Part shown: positions 54,806 to 63,672 of the stretch, piece after piece
Numbering within the stretch: position 1 is the first letter of the stretch
How the letters are laid out: every line of letters begins with the position of its first letter
The notes under the pieces: model-generated
Seen by the model: the letters and a program-made list of their open reading frames with translations, nothing else
Databases searched by the model: none
Told to the model about the DNA's origin: nothing
Assembly (NCBI RefSeq): GCF_900113935.1
Contig: NZ_FORF01000004.1
Coordinates: 141,163 to 205,162 of the forward strand
Direction of reading: 5' to 3'
DNA from: Aquamicrobium aerolatum DSM 21857
GTDB taxonomy: Bacteria > Pseudomonadota > Alphaproteobacteria > Rhizobiales > Rhizobiaceae
Length of the DNA: 64,000 nt
Position numbers and translations under genes: made by a program

Positions 54806-57214
54806 TTAACCGGCCCCCTTTTCCGCCCGCTCCAACAGCGCTTCCAGTTCGTTTTTCGGCAGAGCGGGTGCGAAATAGTATCCTTGGACAAGGTCACAGC
54901 CCTGAGCCGCCAGGAAATCAAGTTGCTCCTTGGTTTCCACCCCTTCCGCCACCACTTTGAACGACATGCTCTTGGCCAGTCCGATTATGGCGGAGGTCAG
55001 GTTGCATTGTTTGGCATCGTGGGGGATGTCGGTAATGAAACTCCGGTCGATCTTGATATAGTCGCACGGCATGTCGCGCAGGTAGGCAAGAGATGAGTAT
55101 CCCGTACCGAAATCGTCGATGGCGATGCTGACACCCATTTCCCTCAATTTGTGGAGCAAGGGCGTCACTTCTTCCTCACGCTCAATGTAGGAGGATTCGG
55201 TTATCTCGATTTCAAGCTGCCGGGCGGGGAAGCCCGTTCTTTCCAGTGTTCTGGGCAAGACGGATGCAAAGCGCCCGAATCTGAGCTGGCTTGCCGAAAT
55301 GTTGACTGACACGGTGATGGGTGGATGCCCGTCTTGCAGCCATCGCCGCCCATCCTGACAAGCGCGTTCAAGAACATATTCGCCAAGGACTTCAATAAGG
55401 CCGGTCGCCTCCGCCACGGGTATGAAATCGCCCGGCGAGATGACGCCAAGTTCCGGATCAGTCCACCGGGCAAGCGCTTCCATGCCGCGCAATTTGCGGC
55501 TGACAGTATCGAATTGTGGCTGATAGTGAACGTCCAGCAAATTATCCGCCAACGCATTTTTCAGCTTGAGGCTCAGTTCCATTTTCTTCTGGGTCTCGCC
55601 ACTCAAGCCGTGATGATAGACCCCGATAGAACCGCGCCGTTTGCGCTTTGCTGCATAGAGGGCGGTGTTCGCCTCTAAAAGGGCATCACCATTCTGCTCG
55701 ATGTCCTGATAGCTCACGCCGATCGTTACGGTGGTGAATACCGCTAGACTGTCGTCAATGTGGATCGTCTGCTCAATCGCGCGCTGAATATCTTCTGTGA
55801 TGCGTTCCACGAACTTGCGATCCCGTGACCGGACGACGAAGACAAATGCATCGGCGCCGATGTTGCAGAGCACATCGCCTTCTCCGAGATGCGTCGTTCG
55901 GAGTGTGTCAAGGCGCTCGCCTATGACTTGAAGGACGCGGTCCCCCGCGCCGTGGCCATAGCTGTCATTGATGTCGCGGAAACGATCGAGATCGACCGCA
56001 ATGAATATATGCGGCGTTTCTTGAAGGCCGCTCAGGTGTTGGTCCAGAAAACGACGGTTGGGAAGCCCGGTCAGTTGGTCGTGTAGTACGAGGTATTCCA
56101 ACCTTTCCTGCGTGTGTTTTTGCTTGCTTATGTCAGCGAGGGAAAAGACGTGGGTGTCGCGGGGGCCGCTTTCCCCTTCAACAGGGACGATGGAAAGAAT
56201 GCCGACACTCTGCTGGTCTCGCCCAAACGTGACCTCGTTGCGCCACCGCGCCCCAAGCGTTTTCGGCAGGTTGAGGGGCTTGTTCGCGTACCAGAACGCA
56301 TTGCTCACGTCCTTAGCCTCAGGGTCGATCCCAAGCATCTTCCGGAATGCCAAATTTGCCCTAAGCAGCGCACCGGACGCATCAACAATCGCAAGGCCTT
56401 CGGACGAGTTCCTGAACACGGCAGCTCCGCGCTGGACCTCCTCATCTTTTCTGGCCATCTCCCTGATGAGGGCGGCGCTACTGGAAGTCAGAAGACGCCA
56501 GCGGACTACGTCGCTCTCAAGATAATCGACGAATGCCTCTCGCTGCCAGAACATGAACAGACCGAGCGGTATGCTGAAGGCCGTCGCCATCAACACCTTG
56601 CCGGGAATGCCTCCGAAAACAATGGCCACGATTTCCGAACCGACGCCGAAGGCAATGAAGAAAAAGGCAAAGCCATCCAACACGAGGACAAGAATGAACG
56701 CGAGGATGTAGATCGCGCCATTGGCGAGCGGCGAGCTTATCTTCTTTTTGGCCGCCTCGAAAATGAACAGAAGGATCAGCAATTCAGCGATAATGAGAAC
56801 GCCGCCTACAACAATCAGGTAGGTGGACGCCTCAAACATGTCCGGCGGAACATTGTGGGTATTGATAACGCCGTCCGCCCTCAAAAGGGCTTGAGTGAGA
56901 AAGGCAAAAACGATCTTGAAAATATTGACGAAAATCACAAGCCGGACGAGATGTCGCAAGATGAACGTGTCTCGCTCGACCCAGACAAACATCACAGACG
57001 CCATCATGAAGGCGCCGTAGCAGAGGTTGCCGCCCGAGATTACGGCACCATCGGCTATCGGCACCGAATAGACGTTCCCCATAAAGCCGCCGATGAGCAG
57101 GACGAGCGCTATATAGACATAGAAATGAACCCGCCGCATTGGCGCAGGTAGCGTGGTAAAATATAGCGGAAACAGCGAAAGCGCGATGAATTGCAATGTC
57201 AGCAAAGGAGCCAT
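54806..57214 (-). CDS. Membrane PAS-GGDEF-EAL cyclic-di-GMP phosphodiesterase
   Basis: About 802 aa. Six or seven membrane segments fill residues 1-230, followed by a PAS domain (FRNSSEGLAIVDASGALLRAN), GGDEF and EAL domains. The GGDEF signature is degenerate (NIGADAFVFV), so synthesis is unlikely. The EAL domain has GMEALARW, NISASQLRF, DDFGTGYSSL and AEGVETKEQ, which fits an active phosphodiesterase. ATG 57214 is taken as the start because codons before it (57239-57268) lie in an IS end. An IS therefore sits about 25 bases before the gene and may have displaced its promoter. Confidence 0.8.
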   Translation of the reverse strand: MAPLLTLQFIALSLFPLYFTTLPAPMRRVHFYVYIALVLLIGGFMGNVYSVPIADGAVISGGNLCYGAFMMASVMFVWVERDTFILRHLVRLVIFVNIFKIVFAFLTQALLRADGVINTHNVPPDMFEASTYLIVVGGVLIIAELLILLFIFEAAKKKISSPLANGAIYILAFILVLVLDGFAFFFIAFGVGSEIVAIVFGGIPGKVLMATAFSIPLGLFMFWQREAFVDYLESDVVRWRLLTSSSAALIREMARKDEEVQRGAAVFRNSSEGLAIVDASGALLRANLAFRKMLGIDPEAKDVSNAFWYANKPLNLPKTLGARWRNEVTFGRDQQSVGILSIVPVEGESGPRDTHVFSLADISKQKHTQERLEYLVLHDQLTGLPNRRFLDQHLSGLQETPHIFIAVDLDRFRDINDSYGHGAGDRVLQVIGERLDTLRTTHLGEGDVLCNIGADAFVFVVRSRDRKFVERITEDIQRAIEQTIHIDDSLAVFTTVTIGVSYQDIEQNGDALLEANTALYAAKRKRRGSIGVYHHGLSGETQKKMELSLKLKNALADNLLDVHYQPQFDTVSRKLRGMEALARWTDPELGVISPGDFIPVAEATGLIEVLGEYVLERACQDGRRWLQDGHPPITVSVNISASQLRFGRFASVLPRTLERTGFPARQLEIEITESSYIEREEEVTPLLHKLREMGVSIAIDDFGTGYSSLAYLRDMPCDYIKIDRSFITDIPHDAKQCNLTSAIIGLAKSMSFKVVAEGVETKEQLDFLAAQGCDLVQGYYFAPALPKNELEALLERAEKGAG

Positions 57215-57238
57215 GTGGTCGATCCGGTTTTGTCGACC

Positions 57239-57361
57239 GGTAATCTCCCCCTTTTTAACGGGGTGCATTCGTAGAATTTACGCGGCCATTTTCAGTTTCT
57301 GTGCGGGTGTTATGCCGCCGATGCCCATGTTGGGGCGGTCATTGTTGTAAGTCCATATCTC
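57239..57361 (-). pseudogene. IS3-family transposase end (orfB C-terminus plus terminal repeat)
   Basis: TYNNDRPNMGIGGITPAQKLKMAA followed by TAA at 57278-57280 is the C-terminus of an IS3 orfB. The left end reads GGTAATCTCCCCCTTTTTAA and then TAGAATTT, matching the terminal repeats seen at 61647 and 62793. The rest of the element is absent, cut off at the IS66 fragment. Confidence 0.72.
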
Positions 57362-57448
57362 ACCAGCACGCTCACCGCCATCGTCAACGGCCACAAACAG
57401 AGCCGGATCGATGAACTGCTGCCCTGGAACTATCCCGACAAGGTGTGA
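57362..57448 (+). pseudogene. IS66-family transposase C-terminal remnant
   Basis: LTAIVNGHKQSRIDELLPWNYP followed by a stop is the C-terminus of IS66 TnpC, which typically ends IVNGH...IDDLLPW. It directly abuts the IS3 remnant on the opposite strand. Confidence 0.7.
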
Positions 57449-57466
57449 GCGCAACACCGCTTACTT

Positions 57467-59035
57467 TTTGACCCACTTTTGGCCAATTAAACTGACCCCA
57501 TAATGGCCAGTAGTTTTGACCCACCCCCGGTGGCTGCAAAGCCATGAAACGTGTAGCGTTCCCGCCATATAAAGAAGGGCAACGGGAGCGCGTCAGTGAA
57601 GGAGTGGGTAGTGATTCACAAGATCAAAGGGTTGTATGACCAGGGCAATGGACTGTCGATCCGTGCCATTAGCCAGGAACTGAGCATCTCGCGTAATACG
57701 GTACGTAAATATTTGCAGATGGAAGAAACGCAGATCAGTGCCTACCAGGACGACCGGTCTCGCCACAAGCGCCTGGATGCGCACCGGGATTTCCTGATCC
57801 ATCAACTAAAGCGTTTCCCGAAGCTCAGTGCCGTCAAGCTGGCGCGTCGGCTACAGGAACGCCGTGGCGAGTTGGAGGTATCCTCGCGCAGCATCCGTCG
57901 CTATGTGCAGGCGTTAAAGGAGCAAGTAGCCACGGGCCAGTTGCGCTATTACGAGCCGGTGCTCCAGTCCGTGCCCGGCATTCAATGCCAGGTTGATCCG
58001 GGCGAACTGCGTGGTGTACTCATTGGAGGGCAGGAACGTACTGTGCACTTCGTGGTGTTCGTGCTGTCGTGCTCGCGCCTGATGTACGTTGGGGTCGCGT
58101 TCAAGCCGCTGGATACCGCGGCCTTCATTCAATTGCACGACGAGGCCTTGCGTTACTTCGGCGGCACGCCTGAAGAGTGTGTGTACGATCAGACCAAGCT
58201 GGTGGTGCTCAGCGAACAATATCGGGAACTGACCGTCAACCAGCGTTTCCATGAATTCGCGACCACGGCGGGCTTCCGGATTTACGCCTGCGAAGGCTAC
58301 GATCCAGAGAGCAAAGGCAAGGTGGAAGCCGGCGTCAAATACGTCAAGCAGGACTGCCTGTACGGCGAGGAGTTTGCCAGCCAACAGGAGCTGCGCGAAC
58401 ACCTGCAGCAATGGCTCGAGACGGTGGCCAATGCGCGGGTGCATGGAACGACGGGGCGCGTGCCACGCAAACACTTCGAGCAAGAGGAACGCCAGCACTT
58501 GCGTCCGTACTTGTCGCCGGCCAGTGTGACCACCCGGGCGGCCACGGTCCAGACCCGGTGCGCCGACAAGGTCGGTCTCATCTCCTGGAAGTCGAACAAG
58601 TACTCCGTGCCCATGGCCTGGCAACAGGCCAACGTAGGCGTGGTAGAACACGACAATGATCTGACTGTCACTGACCTGGAAACGGGCGACACGATTGCCG
58701 TGCACAAGCTGTGTGCCGAGCGTGGCCGGATCGTTAAGAACAATCACCATTACCGGGATCACGCTCAGCGCATCGCCGACCTTGAGCAAGCCATCGCGGC
58801 CCTCATACAGCAGGAAACAGCCACCGCTTTATGCGCGGTGCTCAAACGCACATCGCCACGTATCTACAAGGATCAGCTCGTGGCGGTGCGCGCGCTGCTG
58901 CAAAATCATCAGCCCGTTGACGCCGTCTTGATGACCGGCCTATCGCAGCGCCACGAGCTGACGGCCAGCATGCTCAAGCGTTACTTGGAAGCGAATCGGC
59001 AGGCCAGGCAGCGTGGCCGCATCACGCCAGCACCG
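57467..59035 (+). mobile_element. IS21-family element, 3' part missing
   Basis: The left end contains repeats TTGACCCACTTTTGGCCAATTAAACTGACCCC and TTTTGACCCACCCCC, typical of the multiple terminal repeats of IS21. istA follows. No istB gene and no right terminal repeat are present, so the element is truncated near 59035, where a VWA gene begins in a different frame. Exact ends are approximate. Confidence 0.65.
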
Positions 59036-59140
59036 ATACCTGGCCCAGGCGCAGGGCCCCCGCACCATCGTGTTGGTGACCGATGGCGAAGAAACCTGCG
59101 ATGGCGACCCGGAAGCGGTGATCCGAGAATTGATCAGTGA
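57596..59140 (+). pseudogene. istA: IS21 transposase IstA, C-terminally altered
   Basis: 514 codons. An N-terminal HTH (GLSIRAISQELSISRNTVRKYL), the rve-type core with CQVDPGELRGV, VYDQTKLVVL and ACEGYDPESKGKVEAGVKYVKQD (DDE residues) and the HGTTGRVPR region all match IstA. From about codon 480 the frame leaves IstA sequence and runs through a VWA gene in another frame, ending as Arg/Pro-rich nonsense at 59140. istB is missing, so transposition by this copy alone is unlikely. Confidence 0.82.
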
Positions 59141-59471
59141 AGGCTATGACGTCCGCCTGAACATCATCGGCTTCGCGCTGGACGATCCCATTCTGGAACA
59201 GATTTTCAGCGCCTGGGCCCAGCTTGGGGGTGGGGAATATTTCAGCGCGGCGGATAAGGCCGGCTTTGATCAGGCGGTGGGTCAGGCGCTGCAGGTGCAT
59301 TACACCGTACTGGATGCGGTCGGCCAGGAAGTGGCGCAAGGACAGGTGGATGGCGAGCCAGTGGCCCTGCCCCCCGGCAATTATCGGGTCAGGGTGGGGC
59401 TGGTGCCTGAATTGATGTTGGAAGAAGCGCAGGTAGTGTCGGGACAGACGACCGCTGTAGAAATGGATTGA
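59032..59471 (+). pseudogene. von Willebrand factor A-domain protein, 5'-truncated
   Basis: YLAQAQGPRTIVLVTDGEETCDGDPEAVIREL is the second half of a VWA domain with the D-G-E metal loop. An acidic C-terminal domain with beta strands follows to TTAVEMD at 59471. The MIDAS DxSxS start of the domain is missing because the IS21 junction lies just upstream. An intrinsic terminator follows at 59504. Original function unknown. Confidence 0.65.
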
Positions 59472-59503
59472 CCACGCGCCAAACTAAGTCTTGCTAATCA
59501 AGT

Positions 59504-59541
59504 TAAGCCGCTGGCTCAACCTACCGGCGGCTTATTTTTTT
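59504..59541 (+). terminator. Intrinsic terminator of the VWA fragment
   Basis: TAAGCCGC (59504-59511) and GCGGCTTA (59527-59534) pair perfectly around a 15-base loop and are followed by seven T. The right part overlaps the 3' end of the convergent diguanylate cyclase gene. Confidence 0.85.
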
Positions 59542-60649
59542 CACGGTACATTTCAGCGTCAGCCTGAGCAAGTAAGGAAGCACTGGTGCAGTCGTCCTGC
59601 CCAAATCGTGCCAGGCCCAAGCTGTAAGAAATCTGTATGGGAGTCCCTTGCCAGTAGGCAGGTTCACGCAGAGCCTGCTCAATGCGTTCCAACAGTGCCT
59701 TGATGTCGTGGGTTTGCGGGTCGGTCGGGCTGTCACTGGTGACGATGACGAATTCGTCGCCCCCGAGCCTGGCCACGATGTCGGTGCTGCGCACACAGGC
59801 AAGCAGGCGTTGAGCTACCGTTCGCAGCACCTCGTCACCGGCGGCATGGCCCAGTGTGTCATTGACAGGCTTGAACTGGTCCAGATCCAGCAGCAGAACA
59901 TGGCCTTGAGACCCTGCGCGTCTGACTTGCAGGATAACGCGGTTCAGGTGCTCTTCCAGCAGCAGCCGGTTTGCCAGACCGGTCAGTGGATCATGCCTGG
60001 CCTGCCGACGCAGATCCTGAAGCTGGGTGTTGTAAGTCTGGGTCACTTCAGTCAACTCTTCGGTCCAGCTTTCAGGGATGGGGTCCAGCGGTTGGTGCTC
60101 GCGCATGGCTTGGCGAAGTGTTGACAGCGGCTGCCCGATGGTGCGGTTGAACGTCCAGAGCGCGCTGGCCAGCACGGCGGCCAGCATTGATAGAAAGACC
60201 GCCAGCTGGGGCGCCAGACTCCGGGAGGCCGCCGTAAAGATCGAGATCGGACGGAAGGCAATACGCAGCTCACCCAGGGCGTGGGCGCGGTCCATTTCAT
60301 CGATGTATTGCAACCGGGCAACCAAGGTATCTTTGTCGCCCGGTTGCGGTAGGGCGCCTGCCTGTATCGGTTGCTGCGCGCATTGATCAAGCGCGCTGAC
60401 ACCCAAGACGTCAGGCTGCAAAATCATGGCCTGGATAATGCCGCTGGCCGTCAGGCTGTTGCAGTCCCACAAGGGTTTGATCAGGACATGGGCGAAGGTG
60501 TCCAGGGTTTGTTTGCGGTGATTGACGGCGTCTGTGATCTGATCCTGATAATAAAGCCAGGCGGTGAGCGAGGCCGCAAGCAAGTAGGCCAGGGCCAGCA
60601 ATGGGAAGAGCTGTCGCAGGAACCGAGTGTAAAGTTTCCGGGAGGACAT
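59516..60649 (-). CDS. Membrane diguanylate cyclase (GGDEF)
   Basis: 377 aa. Two membrane segments (LFPLLALAYLLAASLTAWLYY and AVFLSMLAAVLASALWTF) flank a ~130-residue periplasmic sensor region. A HAMP-like helix follows, then GGDEF with LTGLANRLLLEEHLNRV and an intact RLGGDEFVIV. Synthesises cyclic di-GMP. The start ATG 60649 shares a base with the stop of the upstream binding-protein gene, so the periplasmic protein may pass a signal to it. Confidence 0.87.
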   Translation of the reverse strand: MSSRKLYTRFLRQLFPLLALAYLLAASLTAWLYYQDQITDAVNHRKQTLDTFAHVLIKPLWDCNSLTASGIIQAMILQPDVLGVSALDQCAQQPIQAGALPQPGDKDTLVARLQYIDEMDRAHALGELRIAFRPISIFTAASRSLAPQLAVFLSMLAAVLASALWTFNRTIGQPLSTLRQAMREHQPLDPIPESWTEELTEVTQTYNTQLQDLRRQARHDPLTGLANRLLLEEHLNRVILQVRRAGSQGHVLLLDLDQFKPVNDTLGHAAGDEVLRTVAQRLLACVRSTDIVARLGGDEFVIVTSDSPTDPQTHDIKALLERIEQALREPAYWQGTPIQISYSLGLARFGQDDCTSASLLAQADAEMYREKNKPPVG

Positions 60650-61542
60650 CACGAGACTTTTTTCTTCAGCAGAAGATGTTGGTAACGCTGCGGAACGATG
60701 TCTGGAGTGTAGAAAGGGTTGTCCAGCTCAATGACGGTGCGGTTTTGCCAGGAATCGGCGGGCGGCAACTGGCGCGTCTGGTTCCAGACTGACTCGAATA
60801 CACCGTTACTGCAGATGATGTCGAAGCCCCTTTGCAGGGCTTCATACAACTCATCCGCACTAGGATGGGGAGACACCCAGACAAAGCGATACCAGGGATA
60901 ACGCAGCAACAGCGACTCCTCCAGACCGAGCTGTTGATGGTGTTGACGAAAATGAGGCAGGAAATAACTCAGCGATTCTTCCAGCCCCATAGGAAACAGG
61001 TCAATTACCCCAGCTTTCATCTGCTCTATAAATTCCCCGTTGCGCCATGCCTGGACTTCGCGGGTTGTGATCCCGGCTGCTCGATAGACTTCTGCATCCC
61101 ACCAGCCTGTGCCTTGCCCGATCGTCAAAGTACGTAGGCCGTTCAGATCGCGGATATGAGCCAGGGCCTTTTCCTGGCCCTGCAGGATAAAAGAAGTGCG
61201 CCACCCCAGCAGGCCGCGTTCAAGCGGGACCGGGATCATTCTCAAACGTCCTTCCCGCACCATATCCAGTCTGGTGGGAGACGCTGGAAGCAGATTGATG
61301 TGAATACGTCCAGACGTTGTTTCGTGAAGATTGCGCGTTTCAGACGTGTGAGGCGCGTCGGTCAGAGACGCCGGAAACTGGGCAGCCTTCAAGGCTGCAT
61401 GCAGCAAGGCGATGCAATGGGCCAATGACGGCTCGGTCTGCACGCTGAAAACAGGAGCGGCAGCAGCGAAAGACGTAGGCAGCCAGGCTCCGGCCATCAG
61501 GCCGAGCAAACTGCGGCGATAAGGCGAGAATGAAGTATTCAT
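60649..61542 (-). CDS. Periplasmic substrate-binding-type protein (SBP_bac_3-like)
   Basis: 297 aa from ATG 61542; an earlier frame start at 61644 is hydrophilic and unlikely. Signal peptide SFSPYRRSLLGLMAGAWLPTSFAAAA. The mature part has RDLNGLRTLTIGQGTGWWDAEVYRAAGI and KAGVIDLFPMGLEESL, resembling amino-acid-type binding folds used as sensors. It overlaps the diguanylate cyclase gene, which suggests a ligand-sensing pair in the periplasm. Ligand unknown. Confidence 0.75.
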   Translation of the reverse strand: MNTSFSPYRRSLLGLMAGAWLPTSFAAAAPVFSVQTEPSLAHCIALLHAALKAAQFPASLTDAPHTSETRNLHETTSGRIHINLLPASPTRLDMVREGRLRMIPVPLERGLLGWRTSFILQGQEKALAHIRDLNGLRTLTIGQGTGWWDAEVYRAAGITTREVQAWRNGEFIEQMKAGVIDLFPMGLEESLSYFLPHFRQHHQQLGLEESLLLRYPWYRFVWVSPHPSADELYEALQRGFDIICSNGVFESVWNQTRQLPPADSWQNRTVIELDNPFYTPDIVPQRYQHLLLKKKVS

Positions 61543-61798
61543 ATTGAAGCAGGCGTGTTGAATCATTCCGGGTCGCTTGATGATAGGGCATGAGCGCCGG
61601 CCGGAAGCGGGAACTTTACGATCTTTGTCGTCTTGCAAGCTCACACGGTAATCCCCCCATATTTAGCAGTAAGCGGCAGTAGAATCGGTTAAATATTTAC
61701 TGGCTAGCAGCCTGTCGGTCTTGATCAAGCCAAACAGGAAAAATTCGCTAAAAACAGGCTATTTTGGCTCAAAAAAGCCCTTTTCAGCCTGTTTCTCC

Positions 61799-61970
61799 CT
61801 ACGTTAGACGCAATACGGCGGCCAGGCGCTTCACATTCCACGCCAGACAAACCAGCGTCCATTCTCCCGTCACCTTCTTCAAACCACGCAAGGAAAACTG
61901 ACGAAAGCCCATCACCGATTTGATGATGCCAAAGACGGGTTCAACGGTTTGCTTGCGCAGCGCATACGAT
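61799..61970 (-). pseudogene. IS1182-like transposase C-terminus
   Basis: [48 protein letters not shown] is the C-terminus of IS1182-type DDE transposases. Its N-terminal part is gone: the frame runs into IS3 orfB around 61970. The downstream segment (61690-61798) with GCCTGTCGGTCTTGATCAAG may be its terminal repeat. Confidence 0.72.
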
Positions 61971-62469
61971 AACGCGTTCGGCAGGCAACGAGAAGTCAAC
62001 TTCGATGCCAAGTCCCTCGCGGTTGAAATCATCCAGCACGTTGAGCAGCCGAAACGCACGGCCGTCACCGAGGCGATCAGCCATGAAGTCCATCGACCAG
62101 GTCACATTCGGTGCATCTGGAACGACCAGCGCATCGGGCCTGTCCCGTTTCAGCCGCCTGCGGGGCTTGATCCGCAGGTTCAACTCCAACTCGCAATAGA
62201 TCCGGTAAACCCGCTTGTGGTTCCATGGATAACCCTTCACGTTGCGCAGATGCAGAAAACACAGGCCAAATCCCCAACTTCTGTGCGTGTCTGTCAGCTC
62301 TGTCAGCAGATCGGCGATCACTGCATTTTCGTCCTTCAGCTTAGGGCTGTAACGAAAGCAGGTCTGACTGACCCCAAACGCTCGACACGCCAGCGCAATG
62401 CTGACCCTGCGTCGCTCCACCGCTATTTCAGCCATCTCGCGGCGCTGAGATGGCCGAACTACTTTTTTC
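61971..62469 (-). pseudogene. IS3-family transposase orfB, 3'-truncated
   Basis: Joined to orfA by a -1 shift at the AAAAAAG heptamer (62462-62468). It reads [32 protein letters not shown] and reaches the first catalytic Asp region [10 protein letters not shown] and [24 protein letters not shown], then breaks where the DDE core should continue. It cannot be active. Confidence 0.8.
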
Positions 62470-62722
62470 CTAGGGCCTCCTTGAGCAGATCGTTCTGCAT
62501 GCTCAAATCGGCATACATCCGCTTCAGGCGACGGTTCTCGTCTTCCATGGCTTTCATCTGGCTGACCATGGACGCGTCCATGCCACCATACTTCGCCCGC
62601 CATTTGTAAAATGACGCATCGCTCATGCCATGTTCACGGCAAAGCTGCGCTACCGGCACACCGCCTTCGGCCTGGCGCAGGATCGCGATGATCTGTGCCT
62701 CGCTGTATCTGCTCTTCTTCAT
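62459..62722 (-). CDS. IS3-family transposase orfA
   Basis: 87 aa. Starts [20 protein letters not shown] with HTH ([24 protein letters not shown]), then a leucine-zipper helix ([21 protein letters not shown]), the standard OrfA. It ends LGKK at the slippery A6G site used for the OrfAB fusion. Complete, but its orfB partner here is truncated. Confidence 0.88.
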   Translation of the reverse strand: MKKSRYSEAQIIAILRQAEGGVPVAQLCREHGMSDASFYKWRAKYGGMDASMVSQMKAMEDENRRLKRMYADLSMQNDLLKEALGKK

Positions 62723-62793
62723 TCAAATTCTCCTCAGACATCTTGCCGAGAAAATTCTACTAATGAAGACCCTTAAATTCAGGGGGGATTACC

Positions 62794-63019
62794 GACCATC
62801 CGCGACATTGAAGGCGGACACTTTGACGTGTTGGCGGGCGTTCTGTTCGATGACGACTTCAACGTGATGAAAGCGGCGCTGATCCCCATCGCACTCGTGG
62901 TCGAAAAGTCCACCTTCATCGCCCATACGAACAGCAACAGGTTCATGTTGCGGGATGATGTCTGGAACGCCCCCGGCGTTCAAGACGTGACGGCGGCGAT
63001 TGCGACGGCGATGCCATAG
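62794..63019 (+). pseudogene. C-terminal remnant of an unidentified protein
   Basis: The frame is open from the IS boundary and reads IRDIEGGHFDVLAGVLFDDDFNVMKAALIPIALV to a stop at 63019. The 5' part is removed by the IS3 end at 62793. The alternation of Asp-rich and hydrophobic segments recalls nuclease-like helper proteins of restriction systems, but I do not recognise it. Confidence 0.45.
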
Positions 63020-63054
63020 GCTGGAGCGTCAAGGAGCGGACGCGAGGGCAGACG

Positions 63055-63231
63055 ATGCATGACGACAAGTGGAAATACCCCACGTTCTGCATGGCGCTGT
63101 TTCTGTTTCTTGCCGCTGGCGTGGTGGTCACCTACGTCCTGTTGTCTTGTTGCCCACTCGTCATCAAAGGAAACAGCAAGCGGAACGCAATACCAATCCG
63201 CTGCAAAATCAGGATTGCAGAAAAATGGTAA
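63055..63231 (+). CDS. Small single-pass membrane protein
   Basis: 58 aa. ATG 63055 has GAGGG 6 bases upstream. Residues 12-34 (FCMALFLFLAAGVVVTYVLLS) form one membrane helix followed by a basic tail (SKRNAIPIRCKIRIAEKW). Three Cys. Unknown function. It may belong to the cargo of the mobile region. Confidence 0.5.
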   Translation: MHDDKWKYPTFCMALFLFLAAGVVVTYVLLSCCPLVIKGNSKRNAIPIRCKIRIAEKW

Positions 63232-63350
63232 ACGCTGAGTTACCGAGGTGACGTATCGCGTTTGATTTAAATCCACCTGTGGATAGTGATCACCCGTTTA
63301 CGTGCATCAGTTCTGATAGGCGACGTGGTTTGCGCTGTACGGAGTTTTGC

Positions 63351-63551
63351 ATGAGCGACTATCCCGCCGCCCGCCTTCATCTGGAGCGGGCATTTGACTA
63401 TCTGTATGGGCAGGATGAAATCAGTAAGAACGCACGTGAAGCTCTGGACTTGCTGATTGAGGCTGTTGCCACTGCCGAGCACAAGCAGCGTGACGACAGG
63501 AAGGTGCTCCGCCATCCTAGGTTTCGGGGGTCACAAGACCTTCGTAGCTGA
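63351..63551 (+). CDS. Small acidic helical protein, C-terminus perhaps altered
   Basis: 66 aa from ATG 63351 (GGAG 7 bases upstream). SDYPAARLHLERAFDYLYGQDEISKNAREALDLLIEAV is strongly helical and acidic, a pattern seen in short hypothetical proteins near mobile elements in Hyphomicrobiales. The last ~12 residues (RHPRFRGSQDLRS) look unlike the rest and may come from adjacent IS-like DNA. Function unknown. Confidence 0.5.
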   Translation: MSDYPAARLHLERAFDYLYGQDEISKNAREALDLLIEAVATAEHKQRDDRKVLRHPRFRGSQDLRS

Positions 63552-63672
63552 AACTGTGGCCACTCATCCGTTTCGGCCCGCCGCATGCCGCATTTCCAGC
63601 GGACGGGGTGTTTGAGGTGGTCCCGCCCTGTGAGACAGCTTGGCGGCTTTGCTAAGGTGGATCCGGTTGTTT

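Larger units (their letters stand above)
61647..62793. mobile_element. Chimeric IS3 element with an IS1182-like insert and deletion
   Basis: The block is bounded by perfect 12-base inverted repeats GGTAATCCCCCC (61647-61658) and GGGGGGATTACC (62782-62793); imperfect pairing continues to TAGAAT on each side. Inside are, from the right, IS3 orfA, a 5' part of orfB, and then a piece of an IS1182-like transposase that replaces the rest of orfB. Flanks show no clear target duplication (CAC versus GAC). Confidence 0.7.

Noticed and set aside
56114..57151. Rightward 345-codon frame over the GGDEF/EAL gene
   Set aside because: Antisense; Glu/Asp/Arg-rich translation caused by codon bias of the real gene.
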